A DNA stretch of 46,019 nucleotides, taken from positions 1 to 46,019 of the forward strand of contig CAJFUP010000127.1 in the NCBI GenBank assembly GCA_904420225.1. The letters are read 5' to 3'. A model generated the notes under the pieces. The model was not told where the DNA came from. It searched no databases and worked only from the letters and a program-made list of their open reading frames with translations. Below are positions 1-8,115 of this stretch, one piece after another (the first letter of the stretch is position 1; each line of letters starts with the position of its first letter). Origin of the DNA: an uncultured Lachnospiraceae bacterium (GTDB lineage Bacteria > Bacillota > Clostridia > Lachnospirales > Lachnospiraceae). The position numbers were made by a program, and so were the translations under genes.

Positions 1-62
1 ACAATCGCCTTCATCTTGCCCTCTTTTGCAACCTTTCTCACTCTCACGTCCGTAATCTGCAT
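1..62 (-). CDS. spoVG: SpoVG septation/sporulation regulator, N-terminal fragment
   Basis: Only the first 20 codons are inside the window; the gene runs off the left edge. The visible residues begin MQITDVRVRKV and continue with a Lys-rich KEGKMKAIV stretch, which is the characteristic start of SpoVG, a small RNA/DNA-binding regulator of septation and sporulation. The ATG (60-62 on the plus strand) is preceded on the minus strand by GGGAGG about 9 bases upstream, a good ribosome site. It lies 36 bases downstream of glgD in the same direction, so it is probably read from the glgC promoter as well as any promoter of its own. The identification rests on the conserved N-terminus only. Confidence 0.85.
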   Translation of the reverse strand, partial: MQITDVRVRKVAKEGKMKAI

Positions 63-98
63 ATCAAATGACCTCCCTCGTATAAGCTACCTGCCGTC

Positions 99-1220
99 TC
101 ACAGGACATATCGATCGTTCTTTTCAATCACGATCTTAATCTCACCCGGTTCTCCCACAAACGTGGTATTGGCCCGGATGGTATCGCGGCTCTCCACGAT
201 GCAGTTTTCGATCCTGGTATTGTCACCGATATACACATCATTGAGGATGATGGAATTCTTAATGTAGCAATTATTGCCCACATAAGCTTTCTTGAAAATC
301 ACAGAATCTTCCACCGTGCCGTTGATGATACACCCGCTGGCCACCAGACTGTTTTTCACCACAGCACCCGGATTATATTTGGCCGGAGGCAAGTCATCAA
401 TCTTGGAATAAATCATATCTCCCTCACGGAAGAAATAGTCCCTCACATCCCTCTTCAGGAAATCCATATTGGTTCTGAAATAAGAGTCCACCGACGCGAT
501 ATTATTCCAATACGTATCAATCTTATAGGCGTAAATCCTCTTGAGATTTTTATAGCGAATCAGAATATCGTTTACAAAGTCGTAGCGATCCTCCTGTGCA
601 CACCGCTCAATCAGCTCGATCAGAAATCTTCTTCTGACGATATAAATGCCACAGGAAACTGTGTGAGAAGACTCAATCATGGGCTTCTCCTCAAAATCAA
701 TGACACGGCCCTCATCGTTAATCTGCACCTGCCCGAAACGCCCCATATCCTCATCCTTCTGCATCTTCTTGCAGACGATGGTGATGTCGGCTCTCTTTTC
801 AATGTGATATTCCAGTACCTTATTGTAGTCCAGCTTGTACACACCGTCACCCGAAGCAATCACCACATACGGTTCATGGCTTTCCTTGAGAAAATGCAGA
901 TTCTGATAAAGCGCATCCGCTGTGCCGCGGTACCAGTTGCTGTTGTAGGCCGTAATGGTGGGAGTCAGCACATAGAGTCCCCCCTGCTTTCTTCCGAAAT
1001 CCCACCATTTGGATGAACTTAAGTGCTCATTCAAGGATTTTGTGTTGTACTGCGTCAGCACCGCCACCTTCTGGATATGGGAATTTGACATATTGCTCAG
1101 AGCAAAATCAATGGCCCGGTATGTACCGGCAATGGGCATCGCCGAAACAGCTCGTTTATTGGACAGCTCACGCATTCTCTTATTATTTCCGCCTGCCAGA
1201 ATAATTCCTATTGCTCTCAT
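99..1220 (-). CDS. glgD: glucose-1-phosphate adenylyltransferase subunit GlgD
   Basis: A 373-residue nucleotidyltransferase of the ADP-glucose pyrophosphorylase family, followed by a left-handed beta-helix C-terminus with hexapeptide-like repeats (about residues 275-360). It is the partner of GlgC in ADP-glucose synthesis for glycogen. The N-terminal nucleotide loop reads GGNNKRM instead of the catalytic GGxGxRL, and the conserved Lys of the following KPAV motif is absent (NKRAVSAMPI). This is the known pattern for GlgD, which in Firmicutes works mainly as a regulatory or activating subunit. The start codon overlaps the glgC stop by one base (TAATG), indicating translational coupling and a heteromeric enzyme. 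Confidence 0.95.
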   Translation of the reverse strand: MRAIGIILAGGNNKRMRELSNKRAVSAMPIAGTYRAIDFALSNMSNSHIQKVAVLTQYNTKSLNEHLSSSKWWDFGRKQGGLYVLTPTITAYNSNWYRGTADALYQNLHFLKESHEPYVVIASGDGVYKLDYNKVLEYHIEKRADITIVCKKMQKDEDMGRFGQVQINDEGRVIDFEEKPMIESSHTVSCGIYIVRRRFLIELIERCAQEDRYDFVNDILIRYKNLKRIYAYKIDTYWNNIASVDSYFRTNMDFLKRDVRDYFFREGDMIYSKIDDLPPAKYNPGAVVKNSLVASGCIINGTVEDSVIFKKAYVGNNCYIKNSIILNDVYIGDNTRIENCIVESRDTIRANTTFVGEPGEIKIVIEKNDRYVL

Positions 1221-2491
1221 TATGCCTCACCTCCCTTGATGATATAGCCGCCGCTGGGCAGCGCTCCGTCTGGATAATCCGCCGGTTCCGTTACACCAGA
1301 AATGGCTGTATTCTTGCCGATCTTGACCCCGTCAGGAATGACGGAATTTTCGCCGATGGTCACAAGATCAAACGCGTATACTTTCTTATTATATTTACTC
1401 TCAGCGTACTCACCTACGCCCAGATCACAGTTATCACCCACCACGGTATCTTCCGCGATGATGGCTTTTTCCACCTTTGTGCCCTTGCCAATCTTTACAT
1501 TTCCCATGAGGATGGAATCTTTTACCACAGCCCCTTCTTCAATCATAACACCGGGACCCACCACGGAGTTGTACAGTTCACCGTAAATCTCCGCGCCCTC
1601 ACCTATGATGCAGCGCTCCACCACCGCATCCTGCCCCACATACTGAGGCGGCATGGAATCCAGCTTCGTATAAATCTTCCAATATTCCTCATAGAGATTG
1701 AATACCGGAACGATATCGATGAGTTCCATATTGGCCTCCCAGTAGGAGCCCAGTGTCCCCACGTCTTTCCAGTATCCATTATATTCGTAGCAGAAGAGAC
1801 GATCACCCTTTTCATGGCAGTAGGGAATAACGTGCATACCAAAATCGCAGTTGGCAATATTGGCATTCTTAATCAAGGCTTCCCGCAATACAGACCATGT
1901 GAAAATATAAATTCCCATGGAGGCCAAATTGCTTCTGGGATGCTCCGGCTTCTCCTGGAAATCTGTGATTCGCCCTGTCTCATCGGTAATCAAAATACCA
2001 AAACGGCTGGCCTCCTCAATGGGAACCGGCATGGCCGCCATGGTCACATCAGCATTATTGGACTTATGATAATCCAACATCACTTCATAATCCATCTTAT
2101 AGATATGATCGCCGCCCAAAATCAGGACATATTCCGGATTATAGCTGTCAATGTAGCCAATATTCTGATAAATGGCATTGGCCGTACCGGTATACCAGTC
2201 GCTGCTTCCGCTTCTCTCGTAGGGAGAAAGGATCGTGACGCCTCCTCTGTTGCGGTCAAGATCCCACGGAATTCCAATTCCAATGTGCGTATTCAGCCGG
2301 AGCGGCTGATACTGTGTCAAAACACCCACTGTGTCAACGCCAGAATTAATACAGTTACTTAATGGAAAATCTATAATGCGGTACTTTCCGCCAAATGCAA
2401 CTGCTGGCTTTGCTACTTTTGATGTCAATACGCCGAGACGGCTTCCCTGTCCACCAGCTAATAACATCGCTATCATTTCCTTCTTGATCAC
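1220..2491 (-). CDS. glgC: glucose-1-phosphate adenylyltransferase catalytic subunit GlgC
   Basis: About 423 residues. It makes ADP-glucose from glucose-1-phosphate and ATP, the committed step of glycogen synthesis. Visible signatures are the nucleotide loop GGQGSRL (residues 13-19), [34 protein letters not shown] and FQEKPE, then a beta-helix C-terminus with isoleucine-rich turns. I chose the GTG at 2489-2491 because AGGGGTG lies five bases upstream and the resulting length fits the family. The ATG at 2521 adds ten residues, has no ribosome site and falls inside leader structure. It is followed directly by glgD and has its own near-consensus promoter about 110 bases upstream. Confidence 0.96.
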   Translation of the reverse strand: MIKKEMIAMLLAGGQGSRLGVLTSKVAKPAVAFGGKYRIIDFPLSNCINSGVDTVGVLTQYQPLRLNTHIGIGIPWDLDRNRGGVTILSPYERSGSSDWYTGTANAIYQNIGYIDSYNPEYVLILGGDHIYKMDYEVMLDYHKSNNADVTMAAMPVPIEEASRFGILITDETGRITDFQEKPEHPRSNLASMGIYIFTWSVLREALIKNANIANCDFGMHVIPYCHEKGDRLFCYEYNGYWKDVGTLGSYWEANMELIDIVPVFNLYEEYWKIYTKLDSMPPQYVGQDAVVERCIIGEGAEIYGELYNSVVGPGVMIEEGAVVKDSILMGNVKIGKGTKVEKAIIAEDTVVGDNCDLGVGEYAESKYNKKVYAFDLVTIGENSVIPDGVKIGKNTAISGVTEPADYPDGALPSGGYIIKGGEA

Positions 2492-2600
2492 ATTATCACC
2501 CCTGTCTAAAATTAATGGCATTGGGTCAAAAAACTTCCGACCCCTTGATGCCCGGATTGCTCCGTGCCTTTTGAGCCTGGCATCAATTAATGTTGGAAAT
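2492..2600 (-). promoter_or_regulatory. structured glgC leader
   Basis: The untranslated region between the glgC promoter and its GTG start can fold into two local hairpins. The first has an outer stem GATGCC/GGCATC (2547-2552 with 2579-2584) and an inner stem GCTC/GAGC (2559-2562 with 2573-2576). The second has GGGTC (2523-2527) with GACCC (2539-2543). There is no T-tract terminator. I do not recognise a known riboswitch class here; a regulatory role is inference from structure only. Confidence 0.35.
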
Positions 2601-2629
2601 ATTATAACATATTTTCTTCAAAATGTGAA
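2601..2629 (-). promoter_or_regulatory. glgC promoter
   Basis: On the minus strand, TTCACA (2624-2629) and TATAAT (2601-2606) are separated by 17 bases, one mismatch from the vegetative sigma-A consensus. It sits in an AT-rich divergent region facing the murC promoter and would drive glgC-glgD and possibly spoVG. Confidence 0.8.
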
Positions 2630-2771
2630 TGTTTTGCATAAATCTTTTTAAAATTTATTTACCTTTTCCAACATTTTTCATGAATTTTTGTTGGTTTTTT
2701 TCTGTATGTTAACGTATTGTGCTTTGGCAATCAAAATAATTTAACGTAATCTTAACAGAAGAAGAATACCT

Positions 2772-2800
2772 TTTACTTTTTTATAATTATGCGCTATAAT
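2772..2800 (+). promoter_or_regulatory. murC promoter
   Basis: TTTACT (2772-2777), a 17-base spacer and a perfect TATAAT (2795-2800). Transcription would start near 2807 and give a leader of about 95 bases before murC. The rest of the 2492-2902 gap holds the glgC promoter and leader and otherwise AT-rich sequence with nothing else recognisable. Confidence 0.75.
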
Positions 2801-2833
2801 AAAACCATCTCAAAGAGAAACTTCACCGCTCTC

Positions 2834-2869
2834 TTTTTCCGCGGCACCCACATGGCTGCGGATGAAAAA
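2834..2869 (+). promoter_or_regulatory. hairpin in the murC leader
   Basis: CCGCGGC (2839-2845) pairs with GCTGCGG (2855-2861) around a nine-base loop, and flanking TTTTT and AAAAA extend the stem past a small bulge. It lies between the promoter and the murC ribosome site and is not followed by a T run on the plus strand, so it is more likely an mRNA 5' stabiliser or minor regulatory element than a terminator. Confidence 0.4.
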
Positions 2870-2902
2870 GGGAAATTTATTTTATAGAGGAGACACAAAT
2901 CC

Positions 2903-4300
2903 ATGTATCAAATTCATTTTAACGAGCCGTGCCGCATTCATTTCATCGGGATCGGCGGTATCAGCATGAGCGGCCTTGCTGAAATTCTGCTTCAAGAGGG
3001 ATTTTGGGTATCCGGTTCCGATTCCCAGACTTCCGATCTCACCAAACATTTGGAGGCCAAAGGCGCTGTTATTTACTGCGGACAAAACTATGATCACATC
3101 ACCGATGACCTGGATGCCGTGGTTTATACCGCTGCCATTCACCCGGACAATCCTGAATATCAAGCGGCCTGCGATAAACAGATTCCCCTTCTCAGCAGAG
3201 CAGAACTCTTGGGACAAATGATGGCCAATTATCGGATTTCCGTGGGGATTGCCGGGACTCACGGCAAGACCACTACCACCTCCATGGTAACACAAATTCT
3301 GTTGGAAACAGATCTGAATCCCACCATTTCCGTGGGGGGAATTCTGCCCTCCATCGGCGGCAATATCCGTGTGGGCGCATCTGACGTTTTCGTCACAGAA
3401 GCCTGTGAATATACCAATAGTTTTCTCTCCTTCCTGCCCAACATGGAAGTGGTGCTGAATATCGAAGCGGATCATTTGGACTTCTTTAAGGATATCGATG
3501 ATATCCGGCACTCCTTCCGGCTTTATATGGAAAAGCTCCGCCAGGACGGCGTCCTCATCATCAACGGCGACATTCGGCAGGTGGACGAACTGACGGCAGG
3601 TCTTCCCTGTCGTATCGTTAAAGTGGGCACTTCGCCGGATTCCAACGAATACAGTGCTGCTCAGGTTGTTTTTGACGGCCTGGCCTGTCCATCTTTCTCC
3701 CTGATCCACACAAATAAAGACGGCTCCCGTCAGGATCTGGGAACAGTGAAACTGTCCGTTCCCGGCATCCACAATGTGTATAACGCCTTGGCCGCCATTG
3801 CCCTTTGTCTGCAGATGGGGATTCCTCTCCCCACAATTGTAGCTGGCCTGCAAAAATTCACCGGCACCAACCGACGTTTTGAGAAAAAAGGAGAAATCGG
3901 CGGCGTCACCATTATTGATGATTATGCCCACCATCCACAGGAAATCACTGCCACTTTAAAAGCTGCACAAAATTATCCTCACCGCCGTATCTGGTGCGTG
4001 TTTCAGCCTCATACGTATTCCAGAACCAAAGCACTTCTGGATGATTTCGCCGCCGCCCTGTCTCTGGCAGATGAAGTGGTTCTGGCAAAAATCTATCCGG
4101 CCAGGGAAACCGATACTCTGGGCATCAGTTCTGCGGATCTGGAGCATAAGCTGAAAGAACGGGGCAAAAACGCCCACTATTTTTCCACATTTGATGAGAT
4201 TGAAAATTTTTTGCTGGAACATTGTGTCAACGGCGACTTGTTGATAACTATGGGGGCCGGAGACATTGTAAAAGTGGGCGATTCCCTTCTCGGAAAATAG
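2903..4300 (+). CDS. murC: UDP-N-acetylmuramate--L-alanine ligase
   Basis: A 465-residue cytoplasmic Mur ligase that adds L-alanine to UDP-MurNAc in peptidoglycan synthesis. The N-terminal Rossmann domain starts with HFIGIGGISMSGLAE. The ATP loop GTHGKTTTTSM is at residues 118-128, EACEYTNSFL and NIEADHLDFF follow, and the C-terminal domain begins near NRRFE with DDYAHHPQEI. Length is typical for MurC. The ribosome site is GAGGAG about ten bases before the ATG. It is the first gene of a plus-strand run leading to the primosome genes, but a 306-base spacer with its own promoter separates it from them. Confidence 0.97.
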   Translation: MYQIHFNEPCRIHFIGIGGISMSGLAEILLQEGFWVSGSDSQTSDLTKHLEAKGAVIYCGQNYDHITDDLDAVVYTAAIHPDNPEYQAACDKQIPLLSRAELLGQMMANYRISVGIAGTHGKTTTTSMVTQILLETDLNPTISVGGILPSIGGNIRVGASDVFVTEACEYTNSFLSFLPNMEVVLNIEADHLDFFKDIDDIRHSFRLYMEKLRQDGVLIINGDIRQVDELTAGLPCRIVKVGTSPDSNEYSAAQVVFDGLACPSFSLIHTNKDGSRQDLGTVKLSVPGIHNVYNALAAIALCLQMGIPLPTIVAGLQKFTGTNRRFEKKGEIGGVTIIDDYAHHPQEITATLKAAQNYPHRRIWCVFQPHTYSRTKALLDDFAAALSLADEVVLAKIYPARETDTLGISSADLEHKLKERGKNAHYFSTFDEIENFLLEHCVNGDLLITMGAGDIVKVGDSLLGK

Positions 4301-4520
4301 TTTTCCACAATATCCACATAATTATCAACCGATTTTCTCTTGATGATTATGTGGATTTCTTCTGTAAAACCCGGCGTCAAAACAAAAGGCTGTAGAAAAC
4401 GTAACTATCCCCTATTTTCAAAGAATTCTTCGACATTTTTCGACATTCTTTTGAATTTCATCCACCGATTTTTCCACATTATCCACATTTCCACAAAAAA
4501 CTGCCGAGCAGTTATCCCCA
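4301..4520 (+). promoter_or_regulatory. cluster of DnaA-box-like sequences
   Basis: The spacer between murC and the dnaD-like gene holds an exact TTATCCACA (4479-4487). Eight-of-nine matches are TTTTCCACA at 4301-4309 and 4470-4478, ATATCCACA at 4310-4318 and TTATCCCCA at 4512-4520. Weaker matches are at 4322-4330, 4391-4399 (reverse), 4487-4495 and 4350-4358 (reverse). DnaA recognises TTATNCACA. The sites fall in two groups, one at the end of murC and one just upstream of the next promoter, so DnaA binding here could control the helicase-loader genes or titrate DnaA. Confidence 0.6.
4312..4356 (+). terminator. long inverted repeat after murC
   Basis: ATCCACATAATTATCAA (4312-4328) pairs with 4340-4356 over 17 positions, with a single G-T wobble and an 11-base loop, followed by TTTCTTCT. 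It could act as an AT-rich terminator for murC. The arms also contain DnaA-box-like sequence, so a protein-binding palindrome is equally possible. Confidence 0.5.
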
Positions 4521-4532
4521 AGGGCCTTTCTA

Positions 4533-4561
4533 TTTTCATTTTACACAAATTGTGCTATACT
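4533..4561 (+). promoter_or_regulatory. promoter of the dnaD-dnaC genes
   Basis: TTTTCA (4533-4538), 17 bases, TATACT (4556-4561). The spacer contains the symmetrical CACAAATTGTG. The nearest DnaA-like box ends 12 bases upstream of the -35 element, a suitable position for regulation by DnaA. Confidence 0.6.
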
Positions 4562-4606
4562 TTCTTCAACATATGGCTTTGCTGAAAGAAAGGAACGTGG
4601 ATTAGT

Positions 4607-5740
4607 ATGGCAACCCTACAGTTACACAATCAGATGACAATGGATATCGTCATGGTGCCGGGCAGTTTTATCGATATCCATATGCCCGCAGCCAATGGCG
4701 AGTATGTAAAGATTTATTTATATCTGCTGCGCGCCCTGAATCATCCCAATATCCCTGTCACAGTATCCCACATGGCGGATTTGTTCGATTTGACGGAAAA
4801 AGATGTCATCCGAGCTCTGAGCCACTGGGAGCAGCTGGGGCTGCTCCGGCTTTCCTTCACTTCCGATAGAACTTTAACAGATATCACCATGATTGACGAC
4901 GCCAATGCCGTACCGGAACGCGCAGTGGTCCCTGAAAAGCAATTACCCAAACAGGCGGATTCTCCCACGGCCTCTGTTCCGCCCATGACGGCAGCTTCCC
5001 AGGCTCCCCCGGCGGCGAAAAGCACGCCCCAGCCCTCTTCCGCTGCCTCCTCCCAGCCCATTTCCCGCAGTGATCTCACCTCTCTTTCTGAGGATACTGC
5101 GTTCTCTGAGCTTCTCTTTTTGGCCCAGGCCTATTTAAAGAAAACGTTTCGGCCCACGGACTGCGATATCCTGGGGTACTGGTATCTGCAGTTTAACCGC
5201 TCCTATGAGATTATTGAGTATCTTTTGGAATACTGTGTTGAACAGGGACATTCCAGTATGAAATACCTGGAAGCCGTGGCTCTGAACTGGCACAGCATGA
5301 AGTTCACCTCTGTGGAGGAGATCAAGGACTATGCGTCCGCTCGCACCAAAGTCACTTATGCAGTGATGAAATCCTTTGGTCTCAGTGACCGCGTACCCGG
5401 CACCAAAGAGGCGGAGTTTATTCAAAAATGGCTCCATACATACGGTTTCAGTCAGGAGATGATTATTCTAGCCTGTGATAAAACCATCACTGCCACCCAT
5501 AATCCCAGTTTTGAGTACGCAGACCGTATCCTGTCCTCCTGGAAAAAAGCCGGGATCACAACCCCAGATCAGGTGGAATCCCATGACAAAGAACACCAGA
5601 TCAAAGTCAACCGAAAAAAAGCAGCCACTGCTTCCCAGCCCCAATCCAAGCCCTCCAACGCCTTTCACAATTTTGAACAGCGAAGCACCGATTACGACCG
5701 GCTGGTGGCCGATTACTATGGATACCGCAAACAGCAGTAG
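4607..5740 (+). CDS. DnaD-family replication initiation protein
   Basis: 377 residues. The N-terminal 80 residues look like the DnaD winged helix (NGEYVKIYLYLLRAL, then a helix-turn-helix near VTVSHMADLFDLTEKDV). A Pro/Ala/Ser-rich linker follows (about 100-155). The C-terminal half (about 165-310) is the DnaD/DnaB C-terminal domain, ending in the diagnostic YADRILSSWKKAGI motif. Such proteins act in primosome assembly, helping to load the replicative helicase at origins and restart sites. It lies 12 bases before the helicase-loader ATPase gene, the usual pairing in Clostridia. It is longer than B. subtilis DnaD (about 230 residues) because of the linker, so I give no gene symbol. Confidence 0.9.
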   Translation: MATLQLHNQMTMDIVMVPGSFIDIHMPAANGEYVKIYLYLLRALNHPNIPVTVSHMADLFDLTEKDVIRALSHWEQLGLLRLSFTSDRTLTDITMIDDANAVPERAVVPEKQLPKQADSPTASVPPMTAASQAPPAAKSTPQPSSAASSQPISRSDLTSLSEDTAFSELLFLAQAYLKKTFRPTDCDILGYWYLQFNRSYEIIEYLLEYCVEQGHSSMKYLEAVALNWHSMKFTSVEEIKDYASARTKVTYAVMKSFGLSDRVPGTKEAEFIQKWLHTYGFSQEMIILACDKTITATHNPSFEYADRILSSWKKAGITTPDQVESHDKEHQIKVNRKKAATASQPQSKPSNAFHNFEQRSTDYDRLVADYYGYRKQQ

Positions 5741-5752
5741 AAAGGAGCGCCT

Positions 5753-6742
5753 ATGCCGCTTAAAAATGCCCAGTATGATATTCTCATGCGGATGTACGAC
5801 CGCAGACAGCTGGACAACCGGTACGACCAGCAAAAACGCATTACCCGTGCCTACACACTTTCGCCGCGCTTAAGAGAAATCGATCAGGAGATCGGTTCCC
5901 TCTCGGCTCAGAGAGCCAAGCTGCGCATCCTGGGAAATGGAATGGGTGCCAGCGAAAGCCTGAAAGCTGCCACCGTTGCCCTGCAAAAGGAGCGGGGCTC
6001 CATTCTGGAACAGTTGGGCCTTCCCCGCGACTATCTGGAGATGCGATATCACTGTCCAGACTGCAGAGATACCGGCTATATCGGCTCGGAAAAATGTCAC
6101 TGTTTTAAACAAGCTGCCGTAAATCTTTTGTACGATCAGTCCAACATCCGCGCCATTCTGGAGCGGGAGAATTTTTCCTCATTTTCCCTCTCCTACTATT
6201 CCGATGGCTATGATCCTGATTTGGGTCAGAGTATCCGGGACTACATGCAGTCGATTTTGCTGCGATGCAAAGATTTTGCCGCCTCCTATCCGGAAAAAGG
6301 ACAAAACATTATGTTCACCGGCACCACTGGAGTCGGGAAAACGTTTCTCTCCAACTGCATCGCCAAAGCACTGATTGAGCGCTGTTTTTCCGTGGTGTAT
6401 CTGACGGCCACAGAGCTGTTTGACATCTTTTCCCGGGCCTGCTTTTCCTATGAAGAAGAAGCGGCGGAGGATATCGACCATTATATCCTGGACAGCGACA
6501 TGCTCATCATCGATGACCTGGGCACGGAGCGGGCCAACGCATTCACTGTCAGCAAACTATTCTACTGTATCAACGAACGTCTGGTCCGAAAAAAAGGTAC
6601 TCTCATCTCCACCAACTTAAAGCCAGGAGAGATTCGGGATCTCTATACAGAGCGGGTGGCCTCACGGATTCTCAGCCATTATGAAATCATCAGCCTATTC
6701 GGTGATGACATCCGCATCGTCAAAAAATTTGGGAGTGCTTGA
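5753..6742 (+). CDS. DnaC/DnaI-type helicase loader ATPase
   Basis: 329 residues. An N-terminal helical region is followed by a four-cysteine zinc-ribbon-like segment (CPDC near residue 101, then CHC), as in DnaI. An AAA+ domain comes next, with Walker A GTTGVGKT at 190-197 and Walker B LIIDDLGTE near 251, then a sensor-1 region STNL and an Arg near the C-terminus. It is expected to load the DnaB/DnaC-type replicative helicase onto DNA with the DnaD-like protein encoded just upstream. The ribosome site AAAGGAG is six bases before the ATG. The gene is the last of the pair; prs follows after 68 bases. Confidence 0.92.
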   Translation: MPLKNAQYDILMRMYDRRQLDNRYDQQKRITRAYTLSPRLREIDQEIGSLSAQRAKLRILGNGMGASESLKAATVALQKERGSILEQLGLPRDYLEMRYHCPDCRDTGYIGSEKCHCFKQAAVNLLYDQSNIRAILERENFSSFSLSYYSDGYDPDLGQSIRDYMQSILLRCKDFAASYPEKGQNIMFTGTTGVGKTFLSNCIAKALIERCFSVVYLTATELFDIFSRACFSYEEEAAEDIDHYILDSDMLIIDDLGTERANAFTVSKLFYCINERLVRKKGTLISTNLKPGEIRDLYTERVASRILSHYEIISLFGDDIRIVKKFGSA

Positions 6743-6810
6743 CTTCCCAAGAAAATGTTGTTAAAGTAAAAGCGAATGTACCATAGAATACAATGGAGGA
6801 AAGTGTAAGA

Positions 6811-7998
6811 ATGCCACAATCAACACATTTACAAACCATCCCTGTGGGGCCTTTGGGGCTCATCGTCATGGACAGCTGCAGTACTCTTGGAAAGAAGGTA
6901 AACGATTACCTGGTTACCTGGAGACGGGAACGTGAGAATGAGCACAAGACTACCATTCAGTTCAACGGCTACCAGCGGGACAGCTATCTCATCAGCGCCA
7001 AGGCTCCCCGTTTCGGTTCCGGAGAAGCCAAAGGCGTCATCAATGAATCGGTGCGCGGGGATGATCTCTATATTATGGTGGATGTCTGCAATTACAGCAT
7101 CACCTACTCCCTTTTCGGTTTCGTGAATCACATGTCTCCGGACGATCATTTTCAGGATCTGAAGCGCATCATTGCCGCTGTAGGCGGAAAAGCGCGCCGC
7201 ATCAACGTTATCATGCCGTTTTTGTATGAAAGCAGACAGCACAAGAGAAATGCCCGGGAGTCCCTGGACTGCGCCATGGCTCTCCAGGAGTTGTCACGTA
7301 TGGGTGTGGAGAACATCTTGACCTTTGACGCCCATGATCCGCGGGTGCAGAATGCCATTCCCCTTAAGGGATTTGAAAACGTGCCCTGTATCTATCAATT
7401 CATGAAAGCTCTGCTGCGCTGTGAGCCAAATTTGGAGCTGGACAGCGAACATATGATGATCATCAGCCCGGACGAGGGCGGCATGGCACGCGCCGTCATG
7501 TTTGCCAACTATCTGGGTCTGGATGTGGGTATGTTCTACAAGCGCCGTGATTATACCCGCATCGTAGACGGAAAAAACCCCATTGTTGCTCATGAATTTC
7601 TGGGAAGCAATGTGGAGGGCAAAAATGTCCTCATTGTGGATGACATGATTTCCTCCGGCGACAGCATGATGGATGTGGCCCGAGAGCTGAAACGGCGCAA
7701 GGCAGCGAAGGTATTCATCGCCTCCACCTTTGGCCTGTTCACCAACGGCCTTGCCAAGTTTGATTCTGCCTATGATCAGGGAATCATCGACCGTGTGCTG
7801 ACCACCAATCTGGTCTACCAGACACCGGAGCTTTTGTCCAGACCTTACTATGTGGATGTGGATTTGAGCAAATATATTGCGCTTTTAATTGATAATTTGA
7901 ATCATAATTCTTCCCTCCAGGATCTTCTGATCCCCACTGATCGGATTAATCGTCTCCTGGAGCGCTACAAAAACAGAAAAAACGAGGGTTGCGAGTAG
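6811..7998 (+). CDS. prs: ribose-phosphate pyrophosphokinase (PRPP synthetase), long clostridial form
   Basis: 395 residues from the ATG at 6811, chosen because GGAGGA sits ten bases upstream. An earlier in-frame ATG at 6793 lies before the ribosome site. It makes PRPP from ribose-5-phosphate and ATP for purine, pyrimidine, histidine and NAD synthesis. Motifs seen: the flexible-loop region with RKNARESLDC-like basic residues, FDAHDPRVQN, SPDEGGMARA and the PRPP-binding loop VLIVDDMISSGDS near residue 273. It is about 80 residues longer than the usual 310-320-residue enzyme, with an extended N-terminus, as in other Lachnospiraceae. A terminator follows. Confidence 0.93.
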   Translation: MPQSTHLQTIPVGPLGLIVMDSCSTLGKKVNDYLVTWRRERENEHKTTIQFNGYQRDSYLISAKAPRFGSGEAKGVINESVRGDDLYIMVDVCNYSITYSLFGFVNHMSPDDHFQDLKRIIAAVGGKARRINVIMPFLYESRQHKRNARESLDCAMALQELSRMGVENILTFDAHDPRVQNAIPLKGFENVPCIYQFMKALLRCEPNLELDSEHMMIISPDEGGMARAVMFANYLGLDVGMFYKRRDYTRIVDGKNPIVAHEFLGSNVEGKNVLIVDDMISSGDSMMDVARELKRRKAAKVFIASTFGLFTNGLAKFDSAYDQGIIDRVLTTNLVYQTPELLSRPYYVDVDLSKYIALLIDNLNHNSSLQDLLIPTDRINRLLERYKNRKNEGCE

Positions 7999-8025
7999 GC
8001 CCCCGCGCATTAATGAGCACCATAG

Positions 8026-8056
8026 GAAAAAGGGCCGCATTTGCGGTTCTTTTTTC
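8026..8056 (+). terminator. prs terminator
   Basis: AAGGGCCGC and GCGGTTCTT form a nine-pair stem with two G-T pairs and an ATTT loop, ending in a run of six T. It lies 28 bases after the prs stop. Confidence 0.8.
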
Positions 8057-8115
8057 ATGCTTTACTGCACTATTTTCCAAAAGCCACTCTCTGAAAGAAA
8101 GGAGTTTCCATTCCA

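Noticed and set aside
1211-2362. 383-codon open frame on the plus strand opposite glgC
   Set aside because: It mirrors the glgC codons, has no ribosome site and no recognisable domain; an antisense artefact of a GC-balanced gene.
2882-3934. 350-codon minus-strand open frame opposite murC
   Set aside because: Shadow of murC; no start signal and no domain.
4301-4520. chromosomal replication origin
   Set aside because: DnaA-like boxes are present, but dnaA and dnaN are not adjacent and no clear DnaA-trio or unwinding element was found, so a regulatory or titration site is the safer reading.
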